Below, in pieces: positions 45,084 through 59,000 of a stretch of 64,000 nt of DNA. The translations under genes and the position numbers were made by a program. The notes under the pieces were generated by a model, which was not told where the DNA came from, ran no database searches, and saw nothing but the letters and a program-made list of their open reading frames with translations. The stretch's first letter is position 1; the number at the start of each line of letters is the position of its first letter. Source of the DNA: Struthio camelus (taxonomy: Eukaryota > Chordata > Aves > Struthioniformes > Struthionidae). Location: contig NC_090942.1 in the NCBI RefSeq assembly GCF_040807025.1, positions 82,131,987 through 82,195,986 of the forward strand. The letters are read 5' to 3'.

Positions 45084-45901
45084 ATGGCAGACTTCCTCAT
45101 CTTTCTTCTTTTCTCTAAAAAGAAAACAACATTATTTTGTGTTTCAAGAGTATAACGAAGGAGATGTCGCAAAACAGTCATTACATCCATGCAGCAAGCT
45201 GTTCAGTTATTAATTTCTTGCTTCCTCGCTCATGTCGAACAAAATCAGGGCCCAGCTACATTTACCACCCTCAGGAATAATGACATATATGTCCTATTTC
45301 AGGAACTTAATTTAAATAGAAAAGATAGAGTTGCAGGAAAGGAATACATATTTTGTGCCGAATGAGGAACTGGGACATTGGGAGACTTGTCCAGGAGGAA
45401 TCAGGAAGGTCGTAGCGGAATTGTGCATCTTACTTGGCCTTTCTAAATCCTAGTGATGTGCTAGACTTGAAAGATGATCCATTTTGTTATTTTTTTTTAA
45501 TAGATGCCACAGAATCTGGATGCCGTGGAATCGCTGCCGCTCCCGCGCTTCCTCCCTTTGTATGTATAAATATATGCACACATATTTTTTCCTGCCGCTT
45601 CGAGAACATTCCTGCCCGGCAGTATTTAGAAGTACATTTATGGCAAGAGGTTACAGCTGGCATGCGGGGTGATCCCAGTCCAATTCGGGGGGCAGGCGGT
45701 GGGGAATCGGTGCACCTTTTGCTTCCTTTCGCCCAGCAAAATCGAGCGCTTGGCTTTTTCTGCTGGTGGCCGACACACGCAAGAGCTTAAAAATCCCTCC
45801 CCAGCAAAGGCGCGGGCAGAGGGTGGCTTAGCCCCGAAGCATAGTTGGGAGCTGACTGTCCCGGGCCGTCAGCTGGGAGCTTCAACATTGCCTTTTTAGG
45901 G

Positions 45902-45987
45902 CTTTTTTCCCCCCTTCTTCTTCTTCTTCTTTTTTTTTTTTTTTTTTGTCCTTCCCTTCCCCTCCCCTTCCTTCCCCTCCCCTTCCC
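45902..45987. repeat. Polypyrimidine tract upstream of KLHL42
   Basis: 86 bases of C and T with one G (45948). It contains (TTC)n, a long T-run and CCCTTCCCCT-type units. The tract ends about 200 bases before the KLHL42 start, at the edge of the CpG island. Confidence 0.85.
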
Positions 45988-46800
45988 GGGGACGGAGCGG
46001 GGACGAGGCGGCGGCGCCTCCCCGCCCAGCCGCCGCGGGGGCCGGCGCGCCGCGGCCGCCGCCCGCCTCCTGCCGGCCCGGCGCTGCGCTGCGCGGCTCC
46101 GCCCGCGGCCGCGGGCCCGGCCAGAGGAGGAGCCTCGGCCCGGCAGCGACGGGCCCGGGCTGCAGGCAGGGGAGGGGGAGAGCCATGTCCCTGGCGGAGC
46201 GGCGGCAGCAGGAGGAAGAGGAGGGGGAAGGGGATGGGGCCGGCGCGGGGGAGGAGGTGGTGCAGATCCGGCTGGGGGACAAGTGCTACCCGGTGTGCAA
46301 GAGGAAGCTCATCGAGCAAAGCGACTACTTCCGCGCCCTGTACCGCTCGGGCATGCGGGAGGCAGGGCAAGGCCAGGAGGAGCAGCTGCTGCGTGGGGGG
46401 CTGAGCGCTCTGGGGCTGGAGCTGGTGCTGGACTTCATCAACACCTCCTGCCTGGCCAGGCTGGAGCAGGAGGAGGGGGGTGATGAGGAGCCCCCTTTGC
46501 TGGAGGAGCTGGTGGAGGCCGCTTCCTACCTGCAGGTCACTCCCTTGCTCCGCCTGCTCCTCTCCCAGGTGAGGCTGGGCAATTGCTTGGAGCTGCACCG
46601 CCTGGCTCAGGTCTACGGTCTCCAGGACTTGCACGATGCCTGTCTAGACTTCATGGCTGCCCATTACCATCAGGTGCTGCGGAGGCCTGATGCTCGGCCA
46701 CATCTCCTTCTGCCCCATGCTCTCCAGCAACACTTGAGGGAGAGGCGGATGAAGGGCACTGCTACCCTTGTGGCCATCGGGGACTTCATGGGCGCCTCCT
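45960..46800 (+). promoter_or_regulatory. KLHL42: CpG island / promoter and first-exon region of KLHL42
   Basis: G+C content jumps from about 46,000. CG-rich words (GGCGGCGGCG, CCGCCGCGGGGGCC, CCGCCC boxes) are dense up to the KLHL42 ATG and into exon 1. No TATA box is seen, as expected of a CpG-island promoter. The transcription start cannot be fixed from sequence, but probably lies between about 45,950 and 46,150. Confidence 0.75.
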
Positions 46801-47068
46801 CCCTGGGCCTGCCTCCGGGCTGTCACCCTCAGGTGGAAGCTCCCTGGTCAATGCTGAGGTACGATGAGGAAGCCCAGAGGTGGCTGCCCCTAGCCAACAA
46901 TATGCCCCCTGATCTGGTGAACGTCCGAGGCTATGGGTCGGCGATGCTGGACAACTACCTGTTCATTGTCGGGGGTTACCGGATCACCAGCCAGGAGATT
47001 TCGGCTGCCCATTGTTACAACCCTTGCCTAAACGAATGGAGTCAGCTGGCTTCAATGAACCAGAAGAG
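46185..47068 (+). CDS. KLHL42: KLHL42 coding exon 1 (BTB, BACK, first Kelch repeat)
   Basis: Single large first exon, 884 nt, residues 1-294 plus two bases of Arg295. It ends ATGAACCAGAAGAG before donor GTAACC. Its G+C content is far higher than the other exons because it lies in the CpG island. An acidic insertion (EQEEGGDEEPP, about 94-104) sits inside the BTB domain, where mammals also vary. Confidence 0.96.
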
Positions 47069-50000
47069 GTAACCTGTGCTCCCTGAAATACACGTGTCCA
47101 TGTATATTGTCAAAATACAAGCTGTTGAGTCATGCGGTTACGAGAGGCGATTCAGGCCTGTCTTTGTGCCATGAGTCACCAGTGTGTGTTGCATCATGTG
47201 ATGGGAAGGACTGCAGTGCTTGGCTGTATATGTTGGCAGTATGCCACCCGATAGGCCTGACAAAGCTAGTCCTTGCCGATAACAGTCATCCAACAGCACA
47301 GTGCGGTCTCTCTCTTGCTTAGTGACCTGTGCGTGACACAGGTAGTTGCTGTAGCAAGGCAATGGTAAGGAGGATGGGGCTCTGTTGCATAAATGCTTGT
47401 GAGTAAGGCCGTAGCTGCAGGAGAGCGCGAGCTACACGTCGGCTATGGAGGACCTGACTATGTTATTGCCCTCCACTATCCGTAATCGTTCACCTCAGTG
47501 TGGTGGGGGGCTCCTATTTTTAAGTTGTAGCATACAAGGAGGTTTGTGCAGCTAGTTTCTCCAGAAAGCTGCCTTTGCTGGAAATAGAAATTTGTATGAA
47601 GGTAACAAAGGTGGAAAGCAAAGATAAAATTCCCCTTTTAGTTTTTTTCATGGTGCGTTTTGACTCCATGGTGCTGTACGTGACAAGAAGGTTTACCGTT
47701 CTCAGTGGGAGCGTGCCACCTGTCAGAGCTAGAGATGGGTGAAAAACTTTAGTTGGAGCAGTTTTTCATTGGCTTGTACTTTCATAAACATCTGAATGTT
47801 CTGTAGGTCAGTGCAATATTCACCAGAAAAAAAAGTCGGGAAAAGATTGTGAGAAATTTCTCATTTTATGAGAGTATTTTGATCTGGTAGATATTCATCA
47901 TTATGATCATTAATTTTTGTCCTATATCTTTTCGAATTGTTTGTTTGACATTTATGTTTGTGATAATATTCACAATCATTTATTATAGTTTATATCTGAA
48001 AGAATAACAGGGAGCAAGGCCTGAGGGCACCCCAAGAACAGATTCCCATCCTCCTGTCCAAGGCAGATTCACTCTGCCAAAATCAGCATGTTTCAGGATT
48101 ATCAAAATGAAGCCTTTCACTTCATTGAAACAAAATGTTTCTGTTTATCCAGCATTAAGTTCTTCATTGTTTCCATTTTAGAAAAAGCCTATCAACTTTT
48201 ATTTTCTCAATCTGACTCGGAACTAAATCAAATAAGGATGCTAGATTTCACCGTAGAATGGAAAAATCTCTTTTCCAACCAGTAAATTTAACATTCACCA
48301 AGCAGCAGAGACCCTAGCCCAGTCACTGTGCTGGGCATATATACTTTATGTAGTAAAACTGCAGTCTCTATTCCAGTAAGCTGCTTCAAAGCAGGGGTTT
48401 GACCGAAAGCTGTTTCTTTCCCACTCCACCCTTTTTTACTTCCTGTAGTTTTGTGAGAATTATTGCCTCTGTAATCAGTCATTGGAACTGATGAGAAACA
48501 CAATGTCTGTCTGGTTTGTTGGAAGGGTTTTGAAGAATGAGTCTGCCATGAAATAGGTATTTAGATTTTTAAAGTACTTTCTCATACGTTGTAAATGCCT
48601 TTTTGCACACTAAGTTCTCAGAGCTTGAGCCTGTGAGCAGCCTTCATTGAGGTACCTTTGAGAACTGAGCCATTTTAGCAGGCCTTGAGCTTGCAGTCTT
48701 GGTGCATGAGCATGATTGAGAGCACATTGGCCTTAGTTTTGAAAGTGGCTGAAGGGGTCAGCCTGCACAGTGTCCCCTGTGGAAATAAATATTAGAATAC
48801 CACATGGATCAAATTACGGGATCTACACCTTGGTTTGTATAATGTGCATAGCAAGAAAGGCGTTATTATATGTGATGATTCTGCAGCATGGCAAATGAGG
48901 GCTTGTTAAACTTCTACAAGGCTCTTTTTTCAACTTTCGACCTGGCTGTTCGAACTCTAGTCCAACCTTTTTTCCCCTACACTTTCCTTTTTTTCTAGGA
49001 TGTATAATCGTATCAGAAATGAACAAATGGGCATCTTCTCCTTATATTTCTCCTTACACCTGTACTACCATACCAACTTGATCTTTAAGCCCGTCACAGG
49101 TGGCAGCAAGATACTTCTCAGCATAGAATTTCACAGTAGCAATTTATTGCACAAGAGTAATCTGCAAAGGGTTGTTTTTGGAATAATTTATATTCTTACA
49201 TTTCATTGTAGTTATTGCAAGTCAAAAGGAATCCAGAACCTGCCTCTAGAGTAGAAGGTAGCAGCAGGTGAGTACGTAGCCCCTGGATAAGAAGCCAGGG
49301 ACATTTTTGTCATGGAAGCTACGCTGACTCCTTCACAAAACATGTTGGTGACTTTAAGATCTTCATGGAGTCTCAGCTCTCAAGTTTTTCTTTTTCTTTC
49401 CTTTTTTCCCTTCTTTTTCTATTTGAAATAGCCTTTCCGCACTCTAATATCAGATTGACCAGTTTAACATTTTGTGCTCAGAATACAAGAAGTTATGGCC
49501 TATGCTTTAGGAGCCAAGAGCAGGTAGATTTTTAGAACCTAGGAGTTTACATTCAACAGGAGCAGCACTTTTTTATGCCTGGTCGGCTGTAGATGTACTG
49601 CAGTTACAGCTGCAGTTTGCTTAGCATTGTATTTTTAGTTTGTTGTGCTGTAGTCAGATAAGTAGGGCACTTGCTTAGTGTGCTGCTTGGGAAACAGAGT
49701 TCTATGACTCTCTGTCAAAAGAATTTGTGTCAGCTGGTATAATTACATCCCACGGATCAATTTTTATTTATGTTGAGGCAGGGTTCTAGCTCCCATTGAA
49801 GTTGGTTTGACTTCAACTGGTGTTTTAACGGTATCTAGATTTTGCCCATATGAATGGATGCATTTGCCAGTTGAGAAGGTTGAGGAATTATGGAAATAAT
49901 TATGTTGAGTTGCTTCTAATGTAAGAAGTTATCTACCCTTAAAAACCTTGTAAATTCTATAATATTTGTATCTTTAATTATTTGCATTATTATAACGTAG

Positions 50001-53000
50001 AATCTCAGGTTGTTGGGATTCTCCGTACGTGCATGGAAGAAAGATTCTACTTCTAAGTAGAAGACGAAAGCCATCAGATCAATACTGAATAGTTAGTAGT
50101 CATTCCGATTCAAGTTACAGCTGTTAGTTTTCTTTCAAGTATAGAGGTCTTATTACCATAATTACAAATTTGTCCACGATAGGTAACTCCCATATTTTAT
50201 TCTTGTGATACCTGTGTAAGCTTAAGAAAGCATTATGATTAGCAGTAGTATCTTATTCCCCTGTTTACGGATGCATAAGGTAGATGAAACAGTTTTCTCA
50301 GGATCAAATAGGGTGTTTGTGACTGATCCTGAAATCTGTCATCTTCTGAGGCTAAATCCGCTGCTGGTCACAAATATTTCCTAGATCGCTGATCTTTTCA
50401 TTCGAAAGGTGCTGCTGTACTTGGAACTGTTCTGTCTCCACAGAACTACCTGGACCTTTTGAAGAAGCAGCTTGGTTTAAAAGTTGCCCAAGACCACTTT
50501 GGGCTTTGGGGACAGGAAGCTAGCAAGGAGCTTTGAGGACTGTTCAAGTTATATACTTGAATGCCTTTCCATAGTTTTATTTAAATTGATTCTATCAGTT
50601 GAAATTTGCCATTTAAAAATAATGTACTCATAGGATTTCTACTGCATGTGCCCATTCCAGCTGTATATTCCATTTTTATTTTCCCGCAGAACAGTCACAG
50701 TAGGTAAATATTCCAGGCTTGGAAGACTCTTGCAAGCCCCTGGCTGGGATTATACACATGCACGCGGAACAAGATTTTTGTGAGCAATCTGTGCCTGAAC
50801 TGCTGCCGCTCTGGGGACTTTTGCAGGAGTATAAGAGGAGATATTCCTAGAGAACAGTAGTGGTTTAGGAGAACTACTCTTCCTCCATCTTTTTTTTTTT
50901 TTTCCACTCAGAATTCCTCTGTGTTAGGGGACAAGAGACTTTCCAATTTTCAGGTTAGAAATATTTATGTCACATTTATCACAAATGTATCACATTGCCA
51001 AAGCTAAAGATTGAGTGCAATGTGTCCTGCAGGCTCAAATAGGGAATGTGAAAAAGTTGTTCATACAAGAAGTGTAAAATGCTTTTGAATTGCCTTCATA
51101 ACTGTGCTTTCATGATTCTTCATCTTTGTTGTAAACGCTCTGACTCTAGAAGAAAGAAGTGGTTGGATTTGTGGGGAACTTTGAGGTTAAATATGAATTA
51201 TTGGGCAGGAACCACAGGATTGTTAGTCAAACCTTTCTGCCCTCTGGCAGGGTCAAGCCTACCTTGCAAATACACGTCAAACTTGTTCTTAAAGCCCTCT
51301 AGCGGTGTAGATTCTAACCTCCTTCCTTCCAAGTTGGCCTTCCAGGTGTTGCCCTGCTTAGCTGCCCTTCTGGTCAAAAAGTCCTCTCTAATATCTAATC
51401 TAACTTTTTCTTGTTACAGAATGATATCTGTCAGTGGACAAGAAGAATGCTTACTGTCCTCTCTATAACCATTTTTATAACGGTCTCTTACATATATATC
51501 ATATGGCTGTTAATGCAGCCCAGAACAATGTGCTTTTTTTGCAAGATGTTGCATGTTGTCTTGCATTAAACTATGCACTCTGAGCCCCAGATGCTTTGTG
51601 CTTGTCTATTAGATTTTTCTTCCTTCCTGTATATGATGCTTTACACTTGTCATTATTGAATTTCACTGTGATAATTCTGGGCTGTTTTCACAATTTGTCA
51701 AACTTATTCTGAAATGGTGATCATGTTAAAAGAAAAGGTTTCAGTGGGTCTGCCTCAGCTGTAGAGCAGGTTCACCTGGCAGTCTTGGTAATCTATTTGT
51801 CCAGACTATGTTTGAACCATTTGCAAGACCTTCCCCCGCAACCCCAGGAAAAAGTTGTTTAAAAAAAAAAAAAAGAGGGGGGAAAAAAAGAAAAAAAGTT
51901 GCAATTTGAACTCTTGTAAAACCCCACAACTCCTTCTTGCTTGTGTTCCTGGGTTTCCTTTCAGAGGAAACAAGGTAACTTCAGAAGACATAGTTCACAC
52001 CAGGCCTTGTCCCAGCAAGAAGGGTACACACTAGGCCTGGCATTTGGAAAGTACTTCTGATCCCTCAGATTTAGGTAGCTCATTGATGTGAGTGGAGTTG
52101 TATCACAATTGAATTTGACTAAGTCCAATTGTTTCCAAGCTGCAGTCCATGGAACACTTGCTAGTTGTGGAGAGCTGGCTGGCTGCTCCATATTTGCTTT
52201 CCTTGTTTCCAGCTGCTGTAACACATTGAAAGAGTGTACAAATACACTAAATATTTCCTAATGTCTGTTTTCCATATAAACACCTGCTGTTACTGTCATG
52301 GAAGGGAGAATGGCAGAAGTTTTTAATGACAGCACTGAGCACTTGTCCCAACTATTCATATAAAGTGTGCTAATGGCAACTTATGGCTACCTTTAAGTAA
52401 ACTGAACCTTTTAGTTAATACATTCCATAAATCGGAGATGTGTGCACCACATGTCATCAATTTTAACCAGTGTTGAAAGTGGTTAAGTGACTCAACCAAG
52501 CAATGCAAATGTATGTGGCCTCCTTCTAGAATAATTGAAGTTGAAAGCTGTGCCATACTACATTCACTACATTGTTTTCCCTGTGCTTGCAAGAAGCTAT
52601 TCTGTGATATGAAAGCTGTCAGGCAAAAATGGTATAAGTAACTTCCATGCAGATTAAAGAGTAAGAGAGGCTACAATTAATGGGTGACTAGAGAAGCAAG
52701 CGTGAGTTAGTAGACCTGATTTCTTGTGTATTATGACTCTGCATGCTTGTCTCATGAAGTTGTGTCCTCTGTGGCAGAGTTTTTACCGTACTTTAAAAGT
52801 GCCTTGAAGATCTTGGGGATAATGAACGCTTTCTGTGTGCAAATGAACTAATTTTATAAGCCAAAAATTCTGCACCACCTCCATCATAGCACAGATGCAG
52901 AGTTACAGGCTTTCTAACATATTTTTGATTTTAAAGGATTATTTAGAAAATGCATGTATTTATATTTGGCACTTTTGTCCCTCCACTTATTTATAGATTT

Positions 53001-56000
53001 TCTTTTTCAACATAACTATTAGAACAGGTACGTTTCTTTGAAAAATATAATGTTTTTGCAAGTAATTATTCTCACTTCATACCCACTCTTGGTTGCCGTG
53101 TTATTCTGGATTCTCTAAGATGGAAAACATAATTGCTGTAGAGAGGAGATGAACAGAGTGACCTAATCGTAAATGTCAGCAAAAAAATGAATAAAAAGCA
53201 ATTAATTCCTTCAAAGGAGCATTTTAGTTTCCAGAGCTGTATCAGGATGACAAGAACAAAATGATTCCATCTGGAAACAAATTCTTTTTCCAAATATATT
53301 TAATAAAAAGAAATTGCAGGGCAGTCTGCTGTTAGGCGAAGTTCATTTTGTCCAGACAAAATCCTGCAAAAGTACTTAAGCGGTAATTTTTGAATCTTGG
53401 ATCCATGCAGAGTGAAGTTCACTTTACTGCTTAGCAGGCTAACGCAACACTAAAGCATCACTTCAGTTTTACAGGCATAATGCAGTACCTCATTTGTCTT
53501 TGTGCTTATCTGTTGCAATGACTTTCACACATTTAGTTAATTGAGATACTACTTGGTAAAATATCATGGATTTGGGTTGAACTGAAGAGTATGAAAAGAA
53601 CAGTTTTACTAGGCAATGAGCTAGACTTACTTGTAAGACTGTTTCTCAGGAGAGGAAGGGCTGATCTTTCATGAGACCCGTTTCCATAGCTGGAAGGAAT
53701 CAATGAGCCTATAAACTCTCCAACTTGAAGCCCTCGCAGTTTGATCCTACAGGCTTGCACCTTTAATATCCACAGACCATTTACAGCTACAAGAGTACCG
53801 CTAATACTCGTTGACACATTCATGGATCTCCTTCCCCCTCACTTCCCAGATCCCTTTCAAGACATTTCTTCATTTGCTTCTGAATTATCTCTACCTGTAT
53901 TATCTTAAAAGTACAAGATGTAAGGCTGCTTGTGCTTCAGTCATTAGAAAGTTACCCTTTGTCACATGTGAAGTACAACAGCATAATGGAATAGACTTAA
54001 GAGGGAAAAGAATGGGGCATTGCCTATGAAGCAGAGTGTATTTTATTCAACTATGGGTGGGGGAACATTCTTTTACAAATAGATCTTACTTCAATGGGAT
54101 GGAGGGTGTATTTAGTAGTTTAAATTAATGCTGCATAAGAGACAAGTTTCTTTTTTTTCCTCTCTTTTGCAGAACATGATTCAATGTGTACCACTTTAAA
54201 TTTCTGTTTATTAGGGTTATTAAAGAGACTAATTCTACAGATTAAGACCAGTGCCTCAAGGCATTTTACTAAAAGCCTAGTAAAAACGAGATATCCACTG
54301 AACGCATTAGTTGACTAAACAGCTAGAAATCAAATTGTGATAGACTGAAATCCAAAATAAAATATTAATCTGTCTCGGCATCATTAACTTCTAGAATGTC
54401 ACCAGTACATTCTGTGGACACAGGCACTGTCAGAAACAATTACAGTGTGTTTTGGACCTGCACTGAACTGTTCAGGTGCGGTAATATATAAAGCGATGGA
54501 ATATGTTGAATGTGATGATGAATATGCTGGAGCCTGGATAGGAAGAACTTTTTTTCCTGTATTTTTTTGTATCTCTGTTTAACCTATTTCAATGCTGCAA
54601 TCTGTGTCTTTCAGGTCCAACTTTAAGCTTCTGGCTGTAAACGGAAAGCTCTATGCCATCGGTGGTCAATCCCTTTCCAATGTGGAGTGTTATAATCCAG
54701 AACACGACTGGTGGAATTTCGTAGCATCCATGCCAAACCCTCTCGCAGAATTCTCAGCTTGTGAGTGCAAGGGCAAGATCTATGTTATCGGAGGATACAC
54801 GACACGAGGTACAGAGCTTCTCAGTTCTTCTTTTTAACCTGATTGCTTCTAAGGAGCAGATCATGTTCTTTTCTTTTTCAGGAAACCTTTTAAACTGATG
54901 TAGGAAGCTGTATAAATACTCATTGCAGTAAGTAGAAATAAATCACTCTTGGAAAGTAGTTGACAAACTACATCAAAAATCTGCTCTGTCATACAGACAT
55001 CAGATTATTATTTTAAGGATCTATTGCTAGGGTTTCCAGTCATGGCTGACAAATATATGCACTTTGAAACTAAATGTTTGGACTGTTATTTACCATCTAT
55101 CTGATTAGCCTGTGGATCTGGGGTACTGTTCTTCTGAGGGAAGCCATCCTTCTGGAGTTCTTCGGCATGCAGTTGAGCCTTCCTCTTTTTAAATTTGGGT
55201 CATAAAATAGAAATAGAAGTCTCAACAGATGCAATTTTGTTTACCTTTTTAAATACTTGTTTTAGAATGGCAGAAGGAAAGATATTAAGAAAATATCTGC
55301 CCACATTACTATTTCTAATATATTAATATATGTCATAGCCTCTTTACTATAGCGTTTCAACGCTTCACAGGCAGACTGGAGCTATAGGTAAGATTTTCAG
55401 TATTAAAATAACTTAATGCAATTAAAGCTTAAGCAGGAGCCAACATTTTTAACTTACTACTTTTTTGCACGTTGTTTTCTGAGGGACCGTACAAGTAGGA
55501 AGAACTCAAAGTTGCACTTCCTCCTGACACTTTTTCTGTATCCAGTGGAAAAGCAAGCCACTTAAAAAAAGTTCACATTTGTTCATTCCTTAAATACATA
55601 GTGCCGTTCTTTGGGTGTAATACAATTTTTTCAGAGGAGTAGAAGTCAATTTTTTTTTTCATGTCAAATGTTTAGTATTTACTAGGTTCTCCTAAATTAA
55701 AGTTCCTGTGCCTAAGTCTTTACCCACTTCATTTGACCACAGTCATTTGAAAAATTTGATGTTTTCCAAGTGGAGGGTAAAATGTAGTGTTTTCCAAGTG
55801 AGGGAGACCATTCATGATTTAGCTTTTGCAACGGGTATTGCAACCAAAGCTAAACCGACATTAGAGCAAGCTGTCCTTTTCAGTGTCAGAGTTTGTAGAG
55901 ATGCATTTCAACCCCTTGTGGTTCTTGTAGTAATGATAACCTTCGTCCAGCCTGTTCTGACCCAGACCCTGGTGACCTCCCTGAAGTAAACAAAAGATAT

Positions 56001-59000
56001 CACCAGAGTGCCTGTCTCCACACTGTAGTGTGCTCTGCAGTCCTGTTCCTCTCGTCATCCCCACTAAAGGACCTGTGAGGTGTATCATGCTCCCTGGTGT
56101 CCTATATGGTCAGGTGGAATAGGACTGAAGGGTGTCTAGCACAGGACACTTACTGTGAAGTCCAAAGGGAAGCATCCTTTGAGACAGGAGAGGAGACTGA
56201 AACACACGGTGATGGGAAGACCCGTTGCTTCTAAGAGCAAAGTTGTGGGGTTTTTTTGTTTGGTTAGGTTTTTTTGTCATTTTTATCGAGAGAGAGAGAA
56301 GAGGTAAGAAGAAAAAACTCTGACTTAGTTAACAGTGCTACAGGATTACAGGAGTGCCAGCTTTTCTTTTCACTTCCCTTCAACTTCGCAACTTGTTTTG
56401 CTGATGCTTGTGCTGTTCTTTCTTCAGGTTGCTTCCTCCTGGTGTCGTAGGTAGGAAGATCAGCATGCTAATCCCTTAAAGTTCAGTAACAAAGCATATA
56501 TTGTCAGGATTGCTGCTGTGTGTCAAGCTCCTTGTCTGGTACTCGCTGCATGTAGTAAGAGAGTCAGTGAGTTATCTTGCCTTTTCCACTTGTTAGGGGA
56601 TTGCCACTGAAATTCAGGCCACTGTTTCAAGAGGTGCTTTTTAAAAGTCTATGTTTAATGGAAGCAAGGTAGTAAAACAGTATAAAAAAAAAGAGCAGTA
56701 GGTGAAAGCTAGCACATTTAAGCTTATGTTTAAGTCCAAGTCCATTCAGGACAACAGTCAGGCCTGTTCCTGTTACAAGTAAAGATCCTTTCCTGAACCA
56801 AGGCCTAGAATCCATTTTTCTATGACACCTTGCCTTAGGATAGCTATCAGACTCAGAAACCAGAATTACTGAAATTACATTGGTGATTCAGATTCCAAGT
56901 CATGTAGATGTTGGAGCGTCTCACATCTAACTAGCTGAGACACAATGAGGCTCATTTGCTTTTTCACTCTGTTCACCTAATAAAACAAATGCAGCAATCA
57001 ATATATATTTTTATGTAGCGTTTCTACATATACCTCAGTAAGTGTGTGATTTTTGGTAGGTTTTTCTGAAATTTTTTTTAATCTGTGTGCATCTTTCTTC
57101 TGAGACTGCACTTTTCAAAAGATGGCAAGATCTGAAATTTCCCATTGTAAATTATAACGACCCTTCTTGAATAAAGACCCTCCTTCTAAATTAGGATTTT
57201 AGCTGTGAACCAGCAGCATCTATCCTGAGTAATAAAAGCTCCATGTCAGGAACTAAAATGTGTATGTTTTGTATTAGTTTTTTCTTCTATGAAAATAAGA
57301 GACCTAGGCTCTGGATTGAGTAAACTAGGGCCATATCACAATAGGCTTCCATTTCATATGATCCTTCTCAAACCATAGCACCTTTTTCCTTGGGAAGATT
57401 ATTGCTATGGATAGATGTAGAAACTTAACTGGTGGAAATGTGTCCCCCCCTCCCCCCCCCCATGGGTCAGAGAATGATCCATTTTTTTAAATAAAGAGAT
57501 CATCCACAAGTAAAGCTTTGGTCAGCAGTTTCATATAGCACTGCTATGACGTTTTTCCTCTTTTTTTATTTATTTAATGGGAGTCACGTGTTCAAGAAGA
57601 CAACACAAAATAGTGAACAATGACTAATAGTCACCACTGGCTGTGCAAATGCTATAGCAGCATGTTCCTAACCATGCTGCTAATGCACTCCATTTGTGAC
57701 AAACCTGTTATGTTTATGGCTATTTATGCCTGTGCCCTTACATAACTTTGCCAGTATATCACCATCTGCTGTTCTACTTGTGAGCTCATCTGGAGTCCGT
57801 CATATAGACTAAACCTGTAATAAGGACCAGGTTTTATTAAAAGACCAAGCTGGAGTCTGCAAGCGTGTTATCGCGTGTCATTTGAGCTTGGATGTAATCT
57901 CTGGTCTCCAGAGGTTGAAACTGAATTTACTAGCTAACTTGGGCCCTGTGCATTCTGTGCTAATTTAACGAAGCCTTGATACAGGACATAGCTAGGGCCT
58001 CCTCTGTACCGTATATCAGGGAGGTACTGTAAAAATTTCATAGAACAACAATATTATAAGTGGATGCATCCACTGAGTTGTGACTGAAGTATTGATTAGG
58101 CCTCTGCCTTTCTCTATCCTTTTTCTGACGTTGGAGCGTAGAGTTCCTGGTTCTTAAAGGATTTTGACAACATGTGTATTTCTCTCTTTATGAGGTACTG
58201 AAAATGTGCCCTTAGGTCATCCACACCACTTGCTGAAATGTAACAAGCTTTATGAATTTTATACATAAAACTTTGATTTGTGGAGTGAAATGCAAAGTAT
58301 TAAGTTAGAGCTGGAATGATAAATCATCACCTGACAACCCTTAGTGAAACATACTATGTCTGTGATAATTTGATTCATCTGTAATCACTGGTGGAGAGCA
58401 GAATATTGCTCCATTTCCTTTTTCATAAGAAATTCTTAAGTATCAGTCAAAAACAAAACTAAAAGAGGAAGTAAACAGGTAGGGATTATTCAGCTGAAAT
58501 CCCCATTCCCAGACTATTTGCATCATGTAATCGAAGTGCCAGAAGCAGCTTAATGTTTCCCTCTGCAATGGAAAAGAATGTTCAGGTTTTATTGTCAAGG
58601 GGAAAGACTTGCAGTTCTCAATAATCAGAATTTCTTCCCTGTTTTGCTACACCATTGTGCTGTGGAGTGACGTGTTGGCAGTCTGTAATATTGGCTCATA
58701 CGGTATTCAAGGAGGAAGAATCCTCCCCCGTGAATACATTCTAATCCATTTATTTATTTATAAATCTCTCTCCTTTATTTCAGACAGGAATATGAACATT
58801 TTGCAGTACTGTCCCACTTCTGATTCCTGGACTAACTTTGAACTGTGTGATGTCCATGTTCGCAAACAACAGATGCTCTCTGTTGAAGAAACTATATACC
58901 TGGTAGGAGGTTGTATTCATGAACTTGGACCAAACCAAAAATCCAGCCAAAGTGAGGACGTGTTAACTGTGCAGTCTTACAACATTGCTACCAAAGAATG

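Larger units (their letters stand above)
35685..45500. other. Intergenic DNA between divergent MANSC4 and KLHL42
   Basis: About 9.8 kb, A+T-rich. It holds a candidate minus-strand mini-exon (38,508-38,539), an unexplained pair of small ORFs (43,732-44,102), an A-rich tract (44,216-44,274) and an A+T-only stretch near 45,000-45,080. ORFs at 39,294-39,653 and 43,239-43,625 do not resemble known proteins. No gene can be claimed. Confidence 0.6.
47069..54614 (+). other. KLHL42 intron 1, 7.5 kb
   Basis: A+T-rich intron with GT/AG ends. It contains an ancient CR1 copy (about 51,270-51,735), a T-run (50,890-50,903) and an A-rich tract (51,861-51,898). A segment near 49,780-49,830 (CTCCCATTGAAGTTGG followed by its near-inverted match) may be an old repeat. 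No other gene is recognised. Confidence 0.75.

Noticed and set aside
45882-46634. 250-codon antisense ORF and overlapping 128-, 152- and 212-codon ORFs around the KLHL42 start
   Set aside because: They overlap KLHL42 exon 1 and the CpG island, where stop codons are rare because of the high G+C; products are Pro/Ala/Arg/Gly-rich with no family similarity.
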